Source: Skeletonema tropicum
Taxonomy: Eukaryota; Bacillariophyta; Thalassiosirophyceae; Thalassiosirales; Thalassiosiraceae
Assembly: GCA_037178625.1 (NCBI GenBank)
Contig: CM074139.1
Coordinates: forward strand, 2,108,001 to 2,172,000
DNA length: 64,000 bases
Reading direction: 5' to 3'
The notes beneath the pieces were generated by a model. That model worked only from the letters and a program-made list of their open reading frames with translations. It made no database searches and had not been told where the DNA came from. Below, one piece after another: positions 20,485-32,044 of the stretch. The translations under genes were made by a program, and so were the position numbers. The first letter of the stretch is position 1. Each line of letters opens with the position of its first letter.

Positions 20485-22096
20485 TTATTTGATGATGCAA
20501 GTGTCCATATGATCAGCAAGCTTCTTGTTGATCTTGGCTGCCTTTTGATAAACAGCTTCATAGAATGGATGACCACTTCCCTTGTACCTCTTGTGAAAGT
20601 ACAAGCCGGGAACATCCGAAACGAAGCCAACCTTGACGATGCGTCCAACTTCCGCCATTTTACCGAATCTTGGATCATCTACGTCCAGCCACAGAGGATC
20701 TTTCAGATTCCATTCCATGAGAGTATGATCAAGGGAATGAAGGACTGTGCCAATGAACATTGCCTCGCCATCCACACCCGGGAACGATTCCTTGTGTTTC
20801 TGAAACTCCGCAAAGAAGATGGCTCGTACTGGCACAATGAAGTTGACAAATTCCGAATACTTGACAAGGTCCACGATTTGTGCATGCTGCCAAACAGATC
20901 CTCTAATACCGTGATTAAAGCATTGGATGAGAGGTTTCTCCGGCTTTGCCCAGCCTGGCGAAGCAAGACCTTCTTCTGTCCATGTCTTGAAGAACCCATT
21001 GAAGGAAGTGTAGCCGAAATAATTGTACATAACCGTGGTAACACTGCTCTGCCTGAAGAGTGGATTCGCATTGGCCAAAGTTTCGTCCACATTCACACCC
21101 CAGTTAGCCATAGCATGAAGCTTGACATGCTGGGCTGCAATAGTGTTAAACCATAGAAGAATCAATGTTTCCTTTGCATTGAGAGAGAGATCATCAAGCT
21201 TTGCTTTCTTAAATCTCTTTGTATCCAAATCAATATCGACAGCAAACAAGTCTGCTACTTGATACTTGCAATCATTGTCAATGTAGGGAAAGTTAACAAA
21301 GAAGAAACCAGCAATGTTGCCGAGCTTGCTGCCTTCCTCTGTGCGAGCGCAGTAGTGAATGGCCTGGGTCTGCTCAAGCAGTAGCGTAGCACACACTTCT
21401 TCGTAGTCACAATCCATTGGTTTGATCAGGTCATGCTTCAAGAGGAATTGACGAATACGAAGAACAATCGTGCGGTACTTCCATAGAAAGTAGGAGAATG
21501 GACCGATGAAAGTAAATCCCCAGAGAAAGTCAGTGAAGGAGATATAGCTGCACATATGAAAGAGGACATGAGCACACTTGTATGGAAATTGCAATCAAAG
21601 AAGCAAATCAATTCATATCCATATCCAGAGATACTCACATATGATCCATGTCCAACTCCTCCGCTTCTTCAACCATATTCAAATCTCCGAGCAAAGGACC
21701 AGTCATCTGCCGAAATCCTTTCTGGGACACCCTCAAACTATTCGATCTCTTGGCTATCTCACGAATGACTTGGTTCTCCTTCCTCGTAACCGCCATGTCC
21801 TTCACATCATTCAACAATTCGCAACCATCAAAATTTGCATGATACTTGCTATTATGCAGGATCGATTTCTTGTTTTCTTCCAAAGACTTAACGGGAGGCA
21901 TCATGCGATTACTTGGACAATGTTTGTGTCCACGATTTATGCGATGCCCTGAAAAGTCGGCATTCCACTTCTTGAAGACCCAGAAGACGTAGAGGAGATA
22001 TGCCGTAGAGAGGGCAAGTAGGCCAACCAATGTTGGCATTGTGACTTGGTAGAGTCCACAGGATAAGATAGCAGTGATGATAGTTCTTGCGATCAT
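20485..22096 (-). CDS. Membrane-anchored protein of unknown family
   Basis: Exons 22096-21639 and 21547-20485, with a 91-bp GT-AG intron (21548-21638), encode 506 residues. The splice join reads DMDHIYISFTDF. A hydrophobic segment (TLVGLLALSTAYLLYVFWVF) lies near the N-terminus and a second at YISFTDFLWGFTFIGPFSYF (~152-171), so the protein is probably membrane-bound. The rest is a globular-looking domain with His-rich points that might bind metal (HVKLHAMANWGVN, LHSLDHTLMEWN) and a CARTEEGSKLG stretch. I do not recognise the family and assign no function. It is the intact parent of the chimeric gene: residues 1-374 are shared and the last 132 are unique to this copy. Confidence 0.75.
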
Positions 22097-22748
22097 GATG
22101 AAACTGGTTTATGGGGATGTGTGCCGCCTCCAGCAGCTCAGTTCATTGGGTGATCCATTCTTTGACGTGGCGTTTGTCTCACTTCTTGGCAGGCCAAACT
22201 GAACTCTTTGACTTTTTCACGGCCTGAAATTTTAAAGTACGTCAGGGCCCATCTCATAAAGATAAAGTTAAAGTAGGAGTAGTCACTAAAATAGTCTATT
22301 TATCTATCTTCTCATAGGGAAAGCCAAAATTTACTTGCACTTCTCGCATAAGGATTGAGACCCGCACGCGAGTCATGTCTATGCCAGGCCACCATCGAGT
22401 GTAGTGAGGTCAACGATAAGTAGGCCAATAACTACTTCCTGTCTATAAATTATTCTTTCAGTGGATATTGATTTCAATCTCTTGATTGATGGAGGTCGTA
22501 AACTTCTGACACTTCTTGTGTACGGCTTCAAAAATGCAATACTTCTCATAGTGGGAAGTGAAAGTGTGACCTCTTGACATGACTGACACCATTAACTTTA
22601 CATAGGGATTCGACACCCGCACGGGAGTCAATTTTCAGGTCACTCACGAAAAGAATTCTTCTTGTGTATTGCGTACTTCCAACTTCTTCTTACACGCCCA
22701 ACAAAAGTCCGGTGCTCCAACATACTTCCTTCAACCTTTTCAGGTTAA
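20883..22748. repeat. Segmental duplication, copy B (pair with 17204-19069)
   Basis: Partner of copy A. Just past the right end lies a (TC)27 tract from 22765, whereas copy A continues into unrelated sequence after GGTTAACC. Confidence 0.92.
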
Positions 22749-22762
22749 CCTCTTCCCTTGGT

Positions 22763-22764
<2 letters not shown>

Positions 22765-22818
<54 letters not shown>
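22765..22818 (+). repeat. (TC)27 microsatellite
   Basis: An uninterrupted TC dinucleotide run, followed by CCTCCCCCTCTCTCTAGAGAG. It lies immediately beside the duplication boundary at 22748. Confidence 0.97.
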
Positions 22819-22822
<4 letters not shown>

Positions 22823-23899
22823 CCCCTCTCTCTAGAGAGAACTTAAAATAGAAGGCGTTTCTCGTACCATACACTTCCCATTTCGAGTGAGGAACTTTTG
22901 AAAGATTGAAGCGCATCACTCTTTTGCAGACTCCTTCACCTTCCATCAAAGATCCGAGACGACTTTGGCTCCTGAGATCAGGCACGAACGCAAGATTTCA
23001 TATCTCTAATGTGGCATCAAAGACATTTCCTCTAGATTAGCTATCTCTCAATACAACGTGATAGACACATGAATGACGCCAGTTTTCTGAAAGAAAATGT
23101 GCTGCATGCATTGCATCTTAGTATATCAGTCCAAGTCCAATACTGAAAAGTAGGAAACGTAGACGCAGGAAATAGAGGTACTTGTATTCATACCCACTTC
23201 CGTTATTCGCTTGTAGATTCAGAATACTCTATATCTTACATTGGTATCGGTTCGGAACTGAAGCTGAAGCGAAGAGGATAGAGCAGACGCCGGTATGCTT
23301 TGTCCATATGCACTATTGTTTAGGCCATTCTCTCTTATCTACTAAACAGATGCCGGTACCATATCCATATGCTTTGGCTTTTCCATATGCACTACTTATC
23401 GTTTAGGCCATACTCTCCGATCTACTAAATAACACGGAGCAATTCATAGCTCTTGGAGATACTTACCATTCGATCCAACTCCTTCTAGCGCCAATAAATG
23501 AAAATGGCGGCTGGTCTTGCCAATTTTTTACCCATTAGGGTTTGCGTCTTCTTTTACAATACTTCTTGGGCGAGCTGGTCTTGCCATGACCCATGAGACC
23601 TTTTGAATCGTTATCGGTACCCAATACTTACTAGGGAATTAGTATATTAAATGCTCCCTCCTCTCTCCTACCTCTTAGTCAACCTACTTAACCAGAAGAT
23701 GCCCACACCCCGGATCCACCCCGGGTGGCGTCTTTACCACGTAACTATGTCAATAATAGGTCGATTCTTTTGGTTCAAAGACCAACAACCTTCCATTTAG
23801 TTAGTTTAGAACGCCTCTGCAACGTGACATGGTGGTATTCCGACCATTCTCCAAGATATTGGGGGTACTAATTCAGTAGCACTGGCATCGTCGGCCCGG

Positions 23900-24450
23900 G
23901 GTGCTCGGCCATCACGCATCACACACTAACAAAAAACATCTCCTCCATGACGAATCCGACGGCAAACCATGCTACTATTGGGCCAACATTCCCAAAATCA
24001 ACATAAACAACATCGTGCCTGACCCCATTTTTTATGTAGATTCCGATTCTGTAAGCGGTGGCGGCCGAATCGGCGTCGTTGTGATGGTATACGGCTCTAA
24101 CCGCCAGAGACACAAAATCTGCACATGCCGGGCAACATCATGACATACTCATATTTAATAGATTTCGGTTATTTAATAGCCATGGTGCATTGCAGACACC
24201 TTCTGAATACTATGATGATTGATTATTATTATCAGTTTTATTGATTACATACAAATTAGACGTAATAATTGAGTAGTAGGTCAAATCATCCGCTGTTGCT
24301 TTGATCCCATCGGGTAGGAATGGTGCTGTTAGGAGTCATATGATACCCTGAAACCACTGTATAATGCTCGCAACAGATGGCTATTGGTGTTGTGTGGTGA
24401 AAAGGCCCCCAACTTGCAGGATGAATACACTTAATATCACTTCAAATACT
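23900..24450. repeat. Dispersed repeat, first copy (second at 56630-57200)
   Basis: Shared stretches include CATGACGAATCCGA.GGCAAACCAT, GATTCCGATT.TGTAAGC, GCACAT.CCGGGCA and AAAGG..CCCAA.TTGCA, in the same order in both places. The copies are diverged and contain no usable ORF. Family unknown. Confidence 0.6.
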
Positions 24451-25083
24451 CGTGTATGTGATTGCATTCGGCTCTTCATTTTCCACCAAAATATGCTACA
24501 TTTCAACCAGTCCAATAATGTCGTAGCCGCAATGAAATAGAGATATCTACACCAACCACGTTGATTGTTATATTATAGTCATCACCTCACAGACTTTTGG
24601 CACCCTCTCATTTCATTTTCTGTCAGATATATGCATTCTCCTTTTTGATGTATTTTGTGGAAATTATCAATTTTCAACTACTGTATTCACCATGCCACTA
24701 CATGCGCCATAGAACGCCCCGACACACTCTAGAGGGGATCGATCGCCGCTTAATAGAATATAGATGGCGTCTGCAAACCAGTTCAGTGGCAGAGCAGCTC
24801 CAACTATTCATCTGAAGACCATATTGGAAGTGCATCATCACACCGATGTCAAAGCGCAATTTTCCGGCACCTCTACTTTGGTGTCATAATAAGTAGCGAT
24901 GGCGTGGATCGATGTCCACCTGAGGACACCACTTCATAGAAAGGCTATTGGAGAGGGAGTTGCTGCAGTTGGGCTGTCTAATTTTATGTGTAGCTAGTGT
25001 TGTTGATGTCGGCACGTACGGGGTCGAGGTGCGCCATGGTGATCGCTGGTGATTTTTTTCATTATCCCCTGGGCATCTTCTGG

Positions 25084-25520
25084 TTAAGGCGCCGCGGTCG
25101 CTCGCTTAACGGTACTGCTTTTTTGACGAAAAATACACCTCCACCATGGCGCTCATCTAGCTAACTATCCGACACTCGTAGCTATGAATGTAATGCCTCC
25201 GGGAGTCTCACTGTTATTGATTATATTAGCCCCCCGCCCCTGCTAATTGCTGCCGCCGTCTATCGCCAGCAAGCTATCGTGCATTTATATATTTTGCATA
25301 ATTTATATATAATTATATATAAATTATGCAAAATATTTAAATGCACGATAGCTTGCTGGCGATAGATGCCGGTAGCGATTACCAGGGGCGGGGGGCTAAT
25401 ATAATTAATAACGGTGAGACTCCCAGAGGCATTACATTCATAGCTACGAGTGTCGGATAGTTAGCTAGATGAGCGCCATGGTGGAGGTGTCATTTTTCGT
25501 GGTCAAGCGACCGGCCTTAA
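25084..25520. repeat. Long palindromic foldback element
   Basis: Two arms of about 190-215 bp are near-perfect inverted copies around a centre near 25312 (TATATAATTATATA). Arm landmarks are ACACCTCCACCATGGCGCTC at left and its complement at right, GATAGCTTGCTGGCGATAGA, and GGGGCGGGGGGCTAAT. The outer ends read TTAAGGC and GCCTTAA. It is either a foldback-type MITE or a hairpin transcript source. The CACCTCCACCATGG motif recurs at the ends of 30986-34125. Confidence 0.8.
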
Positions 25521-26717
25521 GGTCTTTGCGTCACCGCTTCTTGAAGTCCAACAGGAGAAGTAGGTGAGATTGTGAGATATGTGATAGGTTGGGTTGAATG
25601 TAAAATAAATTCTCTAATACGATTGGGGGTTATCAACCCTTGCCCTGTACGGATACCAATGTCAGCTTTGAAATCCTAGCTTTGCCAGTCCGGTTCGGGC
25701 AGGTCATCTTGGCCCTCTGGGTGCTCTCTCTCAAAGAGAGAGGAGACCCAGACTGCGAGATCCTCTCAAATTAATGGAGGTAAAGAGAACAAGGTGCCAT
25801 CCAAGTTCTCTAGAGTCCTGCCGTCCAGCGTCGCGCAAAGGTCGTAAGATTTCATCACAAAACAAAGGCGTTTTCTGTGAGAGATGCAACTGGGTAAGGT
25901 GTACGGTCTCTCCCACTGGCACACAGATAATACTCTAAGCTTCTCCGATGCTGCTGCTGGTCGTTTCAAACAACTTTGATCTCACGGTTGTTGGAAGCGC
26001 CGAGGCTCCTGCCGATACGTCATCTAGTTGGATCTTTTGTCGTCTTTCGTCAGGATTCTCGTCATTACCGACTCAGCAACTTCATCATATTGATCCTCGC
26101 AATTACCTGCTCCTCAAGACCATCTAAGCAGAAGCACGTGTCGACTTATGTATTTGTGACATTTCCACATACACTCGCCACTCAAGTACTCGCCTCTTTC
26201 TCTCTCACAGACTCTTAAGTATCGTACGTCTTATTCCGCAAAAGTAATAAGTAGTAATACTCTCACTCCAATACTTCCTGATGAGAGTAGAGATCTGAAA
26301 AGATAATCCCATCATGCAGCTTCTTCCTCTCATCTCGACGCTGCTGCTATCTACTGCTGTCGTCGTCGTCGTCAGTGCTTGCCTTTCAATTGAAATTGAG
26401 CCCTCATCAAAAAACCTCTCGTCACACACGAGGAGGACTACACTAAAGCACTACATGATAACGAGAAAGCAATAAACGAAAACGATCTACTGCTACTGCG
26501 GATAAATACCAGAAGATTTTGAACATGAAGATGATGCGATGGCCGAGGCTCTGCAATCCATGGACACAAAGCTCCATGTCTGTCCGAAATGCTCTTCTCG
26601 AAAGTTTGGCTGGGTAAAGAATCGATGAGACTTCCATACAAGAAGCCACAACGAGGGCATACAAACTGAACACGATGCTATCGACGGCAGAATCAAATAG
26701 GAATACACATATATCAA

Positions 26718-26830
26718 TTAAATTTCTGTTATATTATTATCAATAATGATTTTGTGTCCGTGAATGAATTCATTATTGAAATTTCTGTTATATTATTATC
26801 AATAATGAATTTGTGTCCGTGAATGAATCA
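26718..26830 (+). repeat. ~58-bp tandem duplication
   Basis: AAATTTCTGTTATATTATTA and the following TCAATAATGA...TTTGTGTCCGTGAATGAAT occur twice in a row with one or two differences. Confidence 0.85.
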
Positions 26831-27244
26831 TTACAGACTTTACTACTCTGTATCACGCTGTAGTCCTCGGTATAGATTCCCTCGATTGGGTGCGAAAAAT
26901 ATTTTTTTTCAGAAAAGTCCGCGATTTGGTTTTGGCGGGTGAATGTTCGGGAATCTATAACCTCTGAGAGCTCGTATACGGTCTCTCGAGCGTGACAATT
27001 TACATGTCAGTTTGTGACGAGACCTGAAGTGTGAGTTTTTCGAGTGATTTTAAATTTTTCGTTCGTCTCCGCCCAAACTCGTGTCGGCTCTACGGAATGA
27101 TACTGGACAGAGTGGGCACTTACACTTGATACGAATGAAATAAAACAGTAAATTTATATAATTATCAATCTATTCATCGTACAGTTCCATCGACTGCGTC
27201 AGTTTCTTCACTTTTGATCTTGTGACGTTCGTTTTGGTGGATTT

Positions 27245-28342
27245 TCAGTGCACGTTCTCCGATAAATCGCTGTCTACATCCACAACAAAACACGAATTCA
27301 TGTAAGCACTGCGCAATGCCTCATCTTCGTGTTCAAAGTCATCCTGAACTCGAAGTGACGGGCATTCATTCATCTGTAATTCCCAATCAAGCAATACCTC
27401 CTCCTCCTGCTGCTCTTCATTTTCTTCTTCCTGAGGAGCTTCTTCTACAGCGGTCGGCTGCTGTGTCCTAACGACTTTGGCACGCTTCGATTTTGTAGCC
27501 TTCAACATGGCTTTAATACCTTCCCATATCCACGAGGCGCTTTCAAATTGTAAAGCTTTCATTATCAATTCGTTTCGACGTTTCCCTCTCACTTGGCAGT
27601 GCCTCCTCGACATCTTATTCCTTCTTGGGTGAAAACTCTCAATACTCTCCTCCGCCACATCACCAATACAGCGCCATAACTTGAGTGTGTTCACCAATAC
27701 ATCCGATAGCAGAGTGAACCATTTTAATTTGGTCGGTTCATCACTGCCGTCATCATCTCCCTTCTGTCTCCTCGGATTTGGTGTCTGACCAGCAGATCTT
27801 GGGCGGAAGCTAACTTTTTTCGCAGTCGATACCAGCGCTGTTTTCTGTCTCTGTTTGCCTCGGGTTTTGTTGTAGCCATCCTCTCTCTTTCTTTCTTTGA
27901 GGAACTTTTGAAGACGCTTCTTACTCCCTTCCCATAATTCAGTTTCATCATCAATGCCAAATGTCTCGGTCGGCGTGAGTCCCTGGACGTGGAAAAGTTG
28001 TTCTGTATCATTTGACAGTGAGCAAGCAATGTGGGTTGCTTTACCATCACTTCCAATATTGAGGTGTATGAAACGATCCATGCCATTTTCACACTCCCCG
28101 TATACATCCTCGTATGGAATACAAATCTGCCCCGTTTTCGTCTCAAAAGCAGATTCCATCATGAATACGTCTACTTCTTTCATGCTGTTATTGCTTTCGT
28201 CGTATCCACACACCATGTTGAGAGGATCTTTCAAGGCTTCAAATTTGTGCCACGTTTCCATCACATTATCATTCCAGCCGACAATTTGAGCAATTGCCCT
28301 CCGCAGTGGGGCGTAAACCTTGAAGTTTTTGAAGACTTCCAT
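27245..28342 (-). CDS. Unknown 365-aa protein inside a mobile element
   Basis: Single exon with an ATG at 28342. The N-terminal half is mixed alpha/beta-looking (YAPLRRAIAQIVGWNDNVME, HLNIGSDGKATHIACSLSND). A basic middle follows (KKRLQKFLKERKREDGYNK, RKQKT-type stretches). Near residue 300 there is a Gln/Glu run (EEAPQEEENEEQQEEEVLL) and the C-terminus is acidic. I see no zinc finger, DDE core or membrane segment. Because it is the only gene in an element with inverted ends and a target duplication, it may be that element's transposase, an accessory protein or captured cargo. I do not recognise the family. Confidence 0.6.
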   Translation of the reverse strand: MEVFKNFKVYAPLRRAIAQIVGWNDNVMETWHKFEALKDPLNMVCGYDESNNSMKEVDVFMMESAFETKTGQICIPYEDVYGECENGMDRFIHLNIGSDGKATHIACSLSNDTEQLFHVQGLTPTETFGIDDETELWEGSKKRLQKFLKERKREDGYNKTRGKQRQKTALVSTAKKVSFRPRSAGQTPNPRRQKGDDDGSDEPTKLKWFTLLSDVLVNTLKLWRCIGDVAEESIESFHPRRNKMSRRHCQVRGKRRNELIMKALQFESASWIWEGIKAMLKATKSKRAKVVRTQQPTAVEEAPQEEENEEQQEEEVLLDWELQMNECPSLRVQDDFEHEDEALRSAYMNSCFVVDVDSDLSENVH

Positions 28343-28547
28343 TGCAATACTTTCACACTACCCGCGAAATAGAAGAGGCTACAGCCGAAGCAGAATGTTA
28401 CGGGTGGACGGATTCACGATATCTTTATGAGGGGGGTGATGAGAGGACTCTCTCCAGCACCAGCAGTGGAGACACTGATATTTGGACTAAACGCAGAAGA
28501 TTTTATGCACATGAAATATGGAACTGGTGACTAGGCATTGTTGATTT

Positions 28548-28630
28548 TGCCGGCACCTCAAAATGTTGGGCCCATCATGTTGGCAAAGGGTAGTAGCGTC
28601 AAATTTGGTTGGGTTTTCGAGGTGCCGGCA
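28548..28630. repeat. 83-bp miniature inverted-repeat element
   Basis: TGCCGGCACCTC at 28548 is matched by its complement GAGGTGCCGGCA ending at 28630, with partial pairing further in (AAAA...TTTT, GTTGGG...). It lies inside the 26976-28790 element near its right end. Confidence 0.7.
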
Positions 28631-28794
28631 TAATGGTGATGACGGCCTATGGGTCTGAAAAGGGGTAATGATTCGCTAACAACGTGCTAGTTAATTCCGC
28701 GCAACAGGGTGTCAAAAAAGGTTTTTTTTTAAATCGAGTTGGCCTCGTTTTCATGTAAATGTCCGTTCGCGACCCTCTCGAGAGACCGTGTCGT

Positions 28795-30985
28795 GCAGAT
28801 TTTCAACCCGCCCAGGCCGAACAGGGTTGAAATATGCGAATCACCCTAATATGCAGTCGAATTGAGCGCATTGAGGACAAATACCTCCCAGTATCGATGC
28901 CGATGCATCGCCCAACGGTCCTCCTAGCCCTCTGCCATGTCCTGGCCATGGTGGATCCAACAACGGCTATTTCTTCGGTCGAAATAGAGTCAAAAGAGGA
29001 CGAAAATGAGCGAAATTTCGACGCCGCCGATCCAACATCGCTTTTGACTTCCATTGATTTCGTTTCTCGAAGTGTGTGGCTTACAGCAATTGGAGTGCCT
29101 TCCAGATGGTATTGGCGAGTTGAGCAATAGATTTACTTACAACAGTCGAAGAGGTGGATGTGCATGAGGAGAAAGGAAGACGCGGGGTTCATCGTTTTCG
29201 TTGGCAACATAAAATGTTTCATTAGAGAATCAAACATGCTGAATGAGCTAGAAGTACATTCACAGGAGTTGGCGGCAATAATGGTCAACTTCAGCTAATG
29301 GAGACAAGACTTGCAGCTATGAAGAGCGAGGAAAAGTTGTACGACAAGAATGGAGTGCGAAAAGAAGAAAGCAATTGTTGCTGAAATAATTATCTGGAGA
29401 GACGTCAAAAGAGAAGTTGAATTGTGGCGAACCGGGGTAGAAGGGATTCCATTGAAATAATGTAGAAATGTACATTTCATTAATATTAATACCTTTTTCA
29501 CGGAGGCGCGACTACGATCCTCAAAGAAGTTGTTCGTCAAGAAACCTTCTACTTCTCTGAACTTTCCAAGTTCTCTATAATGCGGTGATCGAATACGTTA
29601 TGCGCTGTATCAAACACAGATTGATCGAGCCTTCAAATAGCATCGGAGATAAATCTCTCCTCTCTCAACCTCGCCCTCGCCTTCTCTGAATGTAACAGGA
29701 CGTACCAGATGCTCAGACTTCTTATTTGGAACAATGTTCATAATATATCCTCCTTTCCTCGATCTCGATCCTTCTCCTATTTCTATGTTTTCGGTATCTT
29801 GATTGTAAGTCAATGCAATCGTTTGTTGTTTGTTCGGCTTCTCTTTCTGTTTCGCATGATGGGAGTGTCGGACGGGTGCTCGCTTCGTTTGCTCTGTAGC
29901 ATATTTTCATTGCATTCACGATTCGGTCTCGCCGGTGTGATTGGATAGTCTTCTGGCATCACTCACGGTGAAGATGCCTGTTGCTGCTCCGATTCATTGC
30001 CATTTAGTGTTGTTAAGGAGACAGGTCGAGTTCGAGTAGTGGTGTGATAGGTAACATCTTTTGCTCTTCCCTTCGACGTTTCATCCGCCGATGGAGACGA
30101 ATAAAAGCCGTTAATTTCTTTCTCTCCGCTCATAATAGGGGCTTCGGTGGCGCTGGGTGTTGGCAATCGACAGGGAGAGGGGTTGAGAAGGTGTTCCGGT
30201 GGTTCGACATGGTCATTGTCGGCCAAAAGTGGATCATTGATGTCGAAAGGGTGATATTTCAACCCTGTTCGACCTGGGCGGGTTGAAAATCTGCACGAGC
30301 TCTCAGAGGTTATACGCTCGCAAGCTTCCCTCCAAAAATAATATCGTGGCGCAAAAAATATAGCGGGGTGAAAAATTCTAAGAGCGTATCTACCGAGGAC
30401 TACATACAGCGTGCCCTGTATCGTCTCGCAGAGAAAATGCTCGAGCAGGGTGTCAGTCAAACAAATTTAAAATTTCTTCGATTCGAGAATTTCAAGTATT
30501 GGCCGCGCATCGGAAACCGGCTTCTCATAGGGATTGAGACCCGCACGCGAGTCATTTCTATGCGTGTGACTGACTGAGCGAAAAGGCATTGCTGATGCTG
30601 ATGCTAAGCTCGCCCGTATCGCTTTGCATCTAAGTCAGTCTAAATACTTTCACTTAATCAATGTGCCCAAGACTCAAAAGTATGAATAGGGATCGCAGGA
30701 AAAAGGAGAGGCTGTCAGGTCTCCCACTCCCTCCTACTTCCATAAAAGTAAAAGTGCATACATTCTACCCACACCACAAGCATCTATTAAAAGTGAAGAC
30801 GAGATGACGGTCACGGTACACATGACAATGCACAGCTGCTTGGAGTACCATCTCCAGCCCACCTACTCCTTCCAGCTCCATATGAGTCAGAGCTTATTTG
30901 ACAAAAAGTAACGAAATAAAGATAAGATACATCATAAAGCGGAGAGAGAATAAGCCTGTCTTACGCGCGCCCTGGACGCACGCAA
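28795..30985. other. Repeat-rich, possible decayed coding fragments
   Basis: Two stretches look partly protein-like: plus 28834-29130 (LLALCHVLAMVDPTTAISSV...) and minus 30290-29963 (LKYHPFDINDPLLADND...). Both start from the same duplicated TTGAAAATCTGCACG/TTCAACCC block and have no known family. 30534 carries a GGGATTGAGACCCGCACG block shared with 18670. No intact gene is supported. Confidence 0.4.
30246..30420 (-). repeat. Inverted homolog of 26850-26975 plus 28791-28850 (empty site)
   Basis: Read on the minus strand, it contains CGCTGT...GTAGTCCTCGGTA, TAACCTCTGAGAGCTCGTGC and TTTTCAACCCGCCCAGG in a row. At 26850-28850 the same sequence is split by the 1.8-kb element. Confidence 0.7.
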
Positions 30986-31427
30986 CCATTTTTTTGACAC
31001 CTCCACCATGGCGGCCTACTAACTAGCCCCGAATTTTATTTCAGATATAGACAAGATACAGACATTTCCAATGATACTTTCCTTTAGAGTGTATTAATGC
31101 GAATATTGTATACAAAGGAATCGTACTAATATCTCATTTTCTCGCTGAGATATGCATTTTTGTTTACCCATAGTATTTACTAGACAAATTTGGCTAACAA
31201 ACTCTAGCTTAGAATGGAACCACTGTTGTTGTTAAAGTGGGGGGAGAGATGTGTCAGAAGTAGGAAGAAGAATTAAACTTACGTCTACTAATCGATAAAT
31301 TATCCAGTAGTGAGTGGCCCAAGCGCCCCATGCCGGATCCCCCACTGATGACGGATGATGGAATGGTGGTATTATGTATTATTTTCAAGAGACCGCTCCA
31401 TCGACCGACGACGGTGGTAGAGCACTT

Positions 31428-31819
31428 GGCGATCTGTAGTGTTAGCCTATCCAGCAGGTTAGTTCTCTTCGAATATTGGTGCTATGATAAAAGTGAGCAC
31501 AGTTCTGAAATCCTCTCGGTTAGCTGAGTTCAAATCCGCTCTGTACCAGAGGTAGTTTTGGAATCATGGTGAAAGAATGTGTGATAAGGAGCCAAAGACC
31601 CAAGGAAACTGGACGAGGGGACCCTTTTTGGGGATAACCCTAAAGTCAAGCTAGAAGTGGGCCTAACAAAAAAAATTATAAAAATTTTGGTACACCACGG
31701 ATTCAAACTCAGCTCACCGAGAGCAGCATTTTAAGCACCTTTACAGGGTAGGTTACCCCCATGGCAGAAGAGAACTAACAATTGGTGATTTATTGGATAG
31801 GGTAACACTACAGATCGCC
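31428..31819. mobile_element. 392-bp MITE, GGCGATCTG family, copy 1
   Basis: Both ends read GGCGATCTGTAGTGTTA in inverted form. ACTT flanks at 31424-31427 and 31820-31823, a 4-bp target duplication. The two halves are themselves inverted relatives, each with a GCTGAGTTCAAATCCG-type block that looks like a tRNA/Pol III B box. The second full copy is at 43203-43596. No coding capacity. Confidence 0.9.
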
Positions 31820-32044
31820 ACTTCATGGCGAAGCGCTGATCAAAAATCATTTGAAGATTCACTAGAGCTGCACAATATTCGGTACCTCCCGCTCCCCACC
31901 ACCTCGGCTGATGACACAAACTGTCTATTTTCACCCTCCCCTCTGAGCTGGTTAAGTGTTTGGCCTTGGTAACCTGACTAACTCCGAGATGAGGATGATG
32001 ACGATGGTATGTGACATCGGACGACGGTGTGTGAGAGAGGTGCA

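Larger units (their letters stand above)
22819..26971. other. Repeat-rich region without a supported gene
   Basis: About 4.1 kb of short frames only. It contains a repeat shared with 56630-57200 (23900-24450), a large foldback (25084-25520) and a ~58-bp tandem pair (26718-26830). 26850-26971 is related, in inverted form, to 30290-30420. Confidence 0.5.
26976..28790. mobile_element. 1.8-kb element with inverted ends, 4-bp target duplication and one ORF
   Basis: The left end reads ATACGGTCTCTCGAG and the right end, on the other strand, CACGGTCTCTCGAG; TTTACATG recurs further in on both sides. TCGT flanks it at 26972-26975 and 28791-28794. The outside sequence resembles an uninterrupted copy at 30246-30420 (read on the minus strand: AACCTCTGAGAGCTCGTGCA), which acts as an empty site with one TCGT. 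It holds the 365-aa ORF at 27245-28342. Superfamily is unassigned. Confidence 0.68.

Noticed and set aside
29963..30460. 165-codon minus frame starting inside the duplicated block
   Set aside because: Only part looks protein-like and its start lies in a repeat; no family recognised.
31470..31550. Possible tRNA gene around GAGTTCAAATCCG
   Set aside because: The acceptor and D stems do not pair well, and the block is part of a MITE repeated elsewhere.
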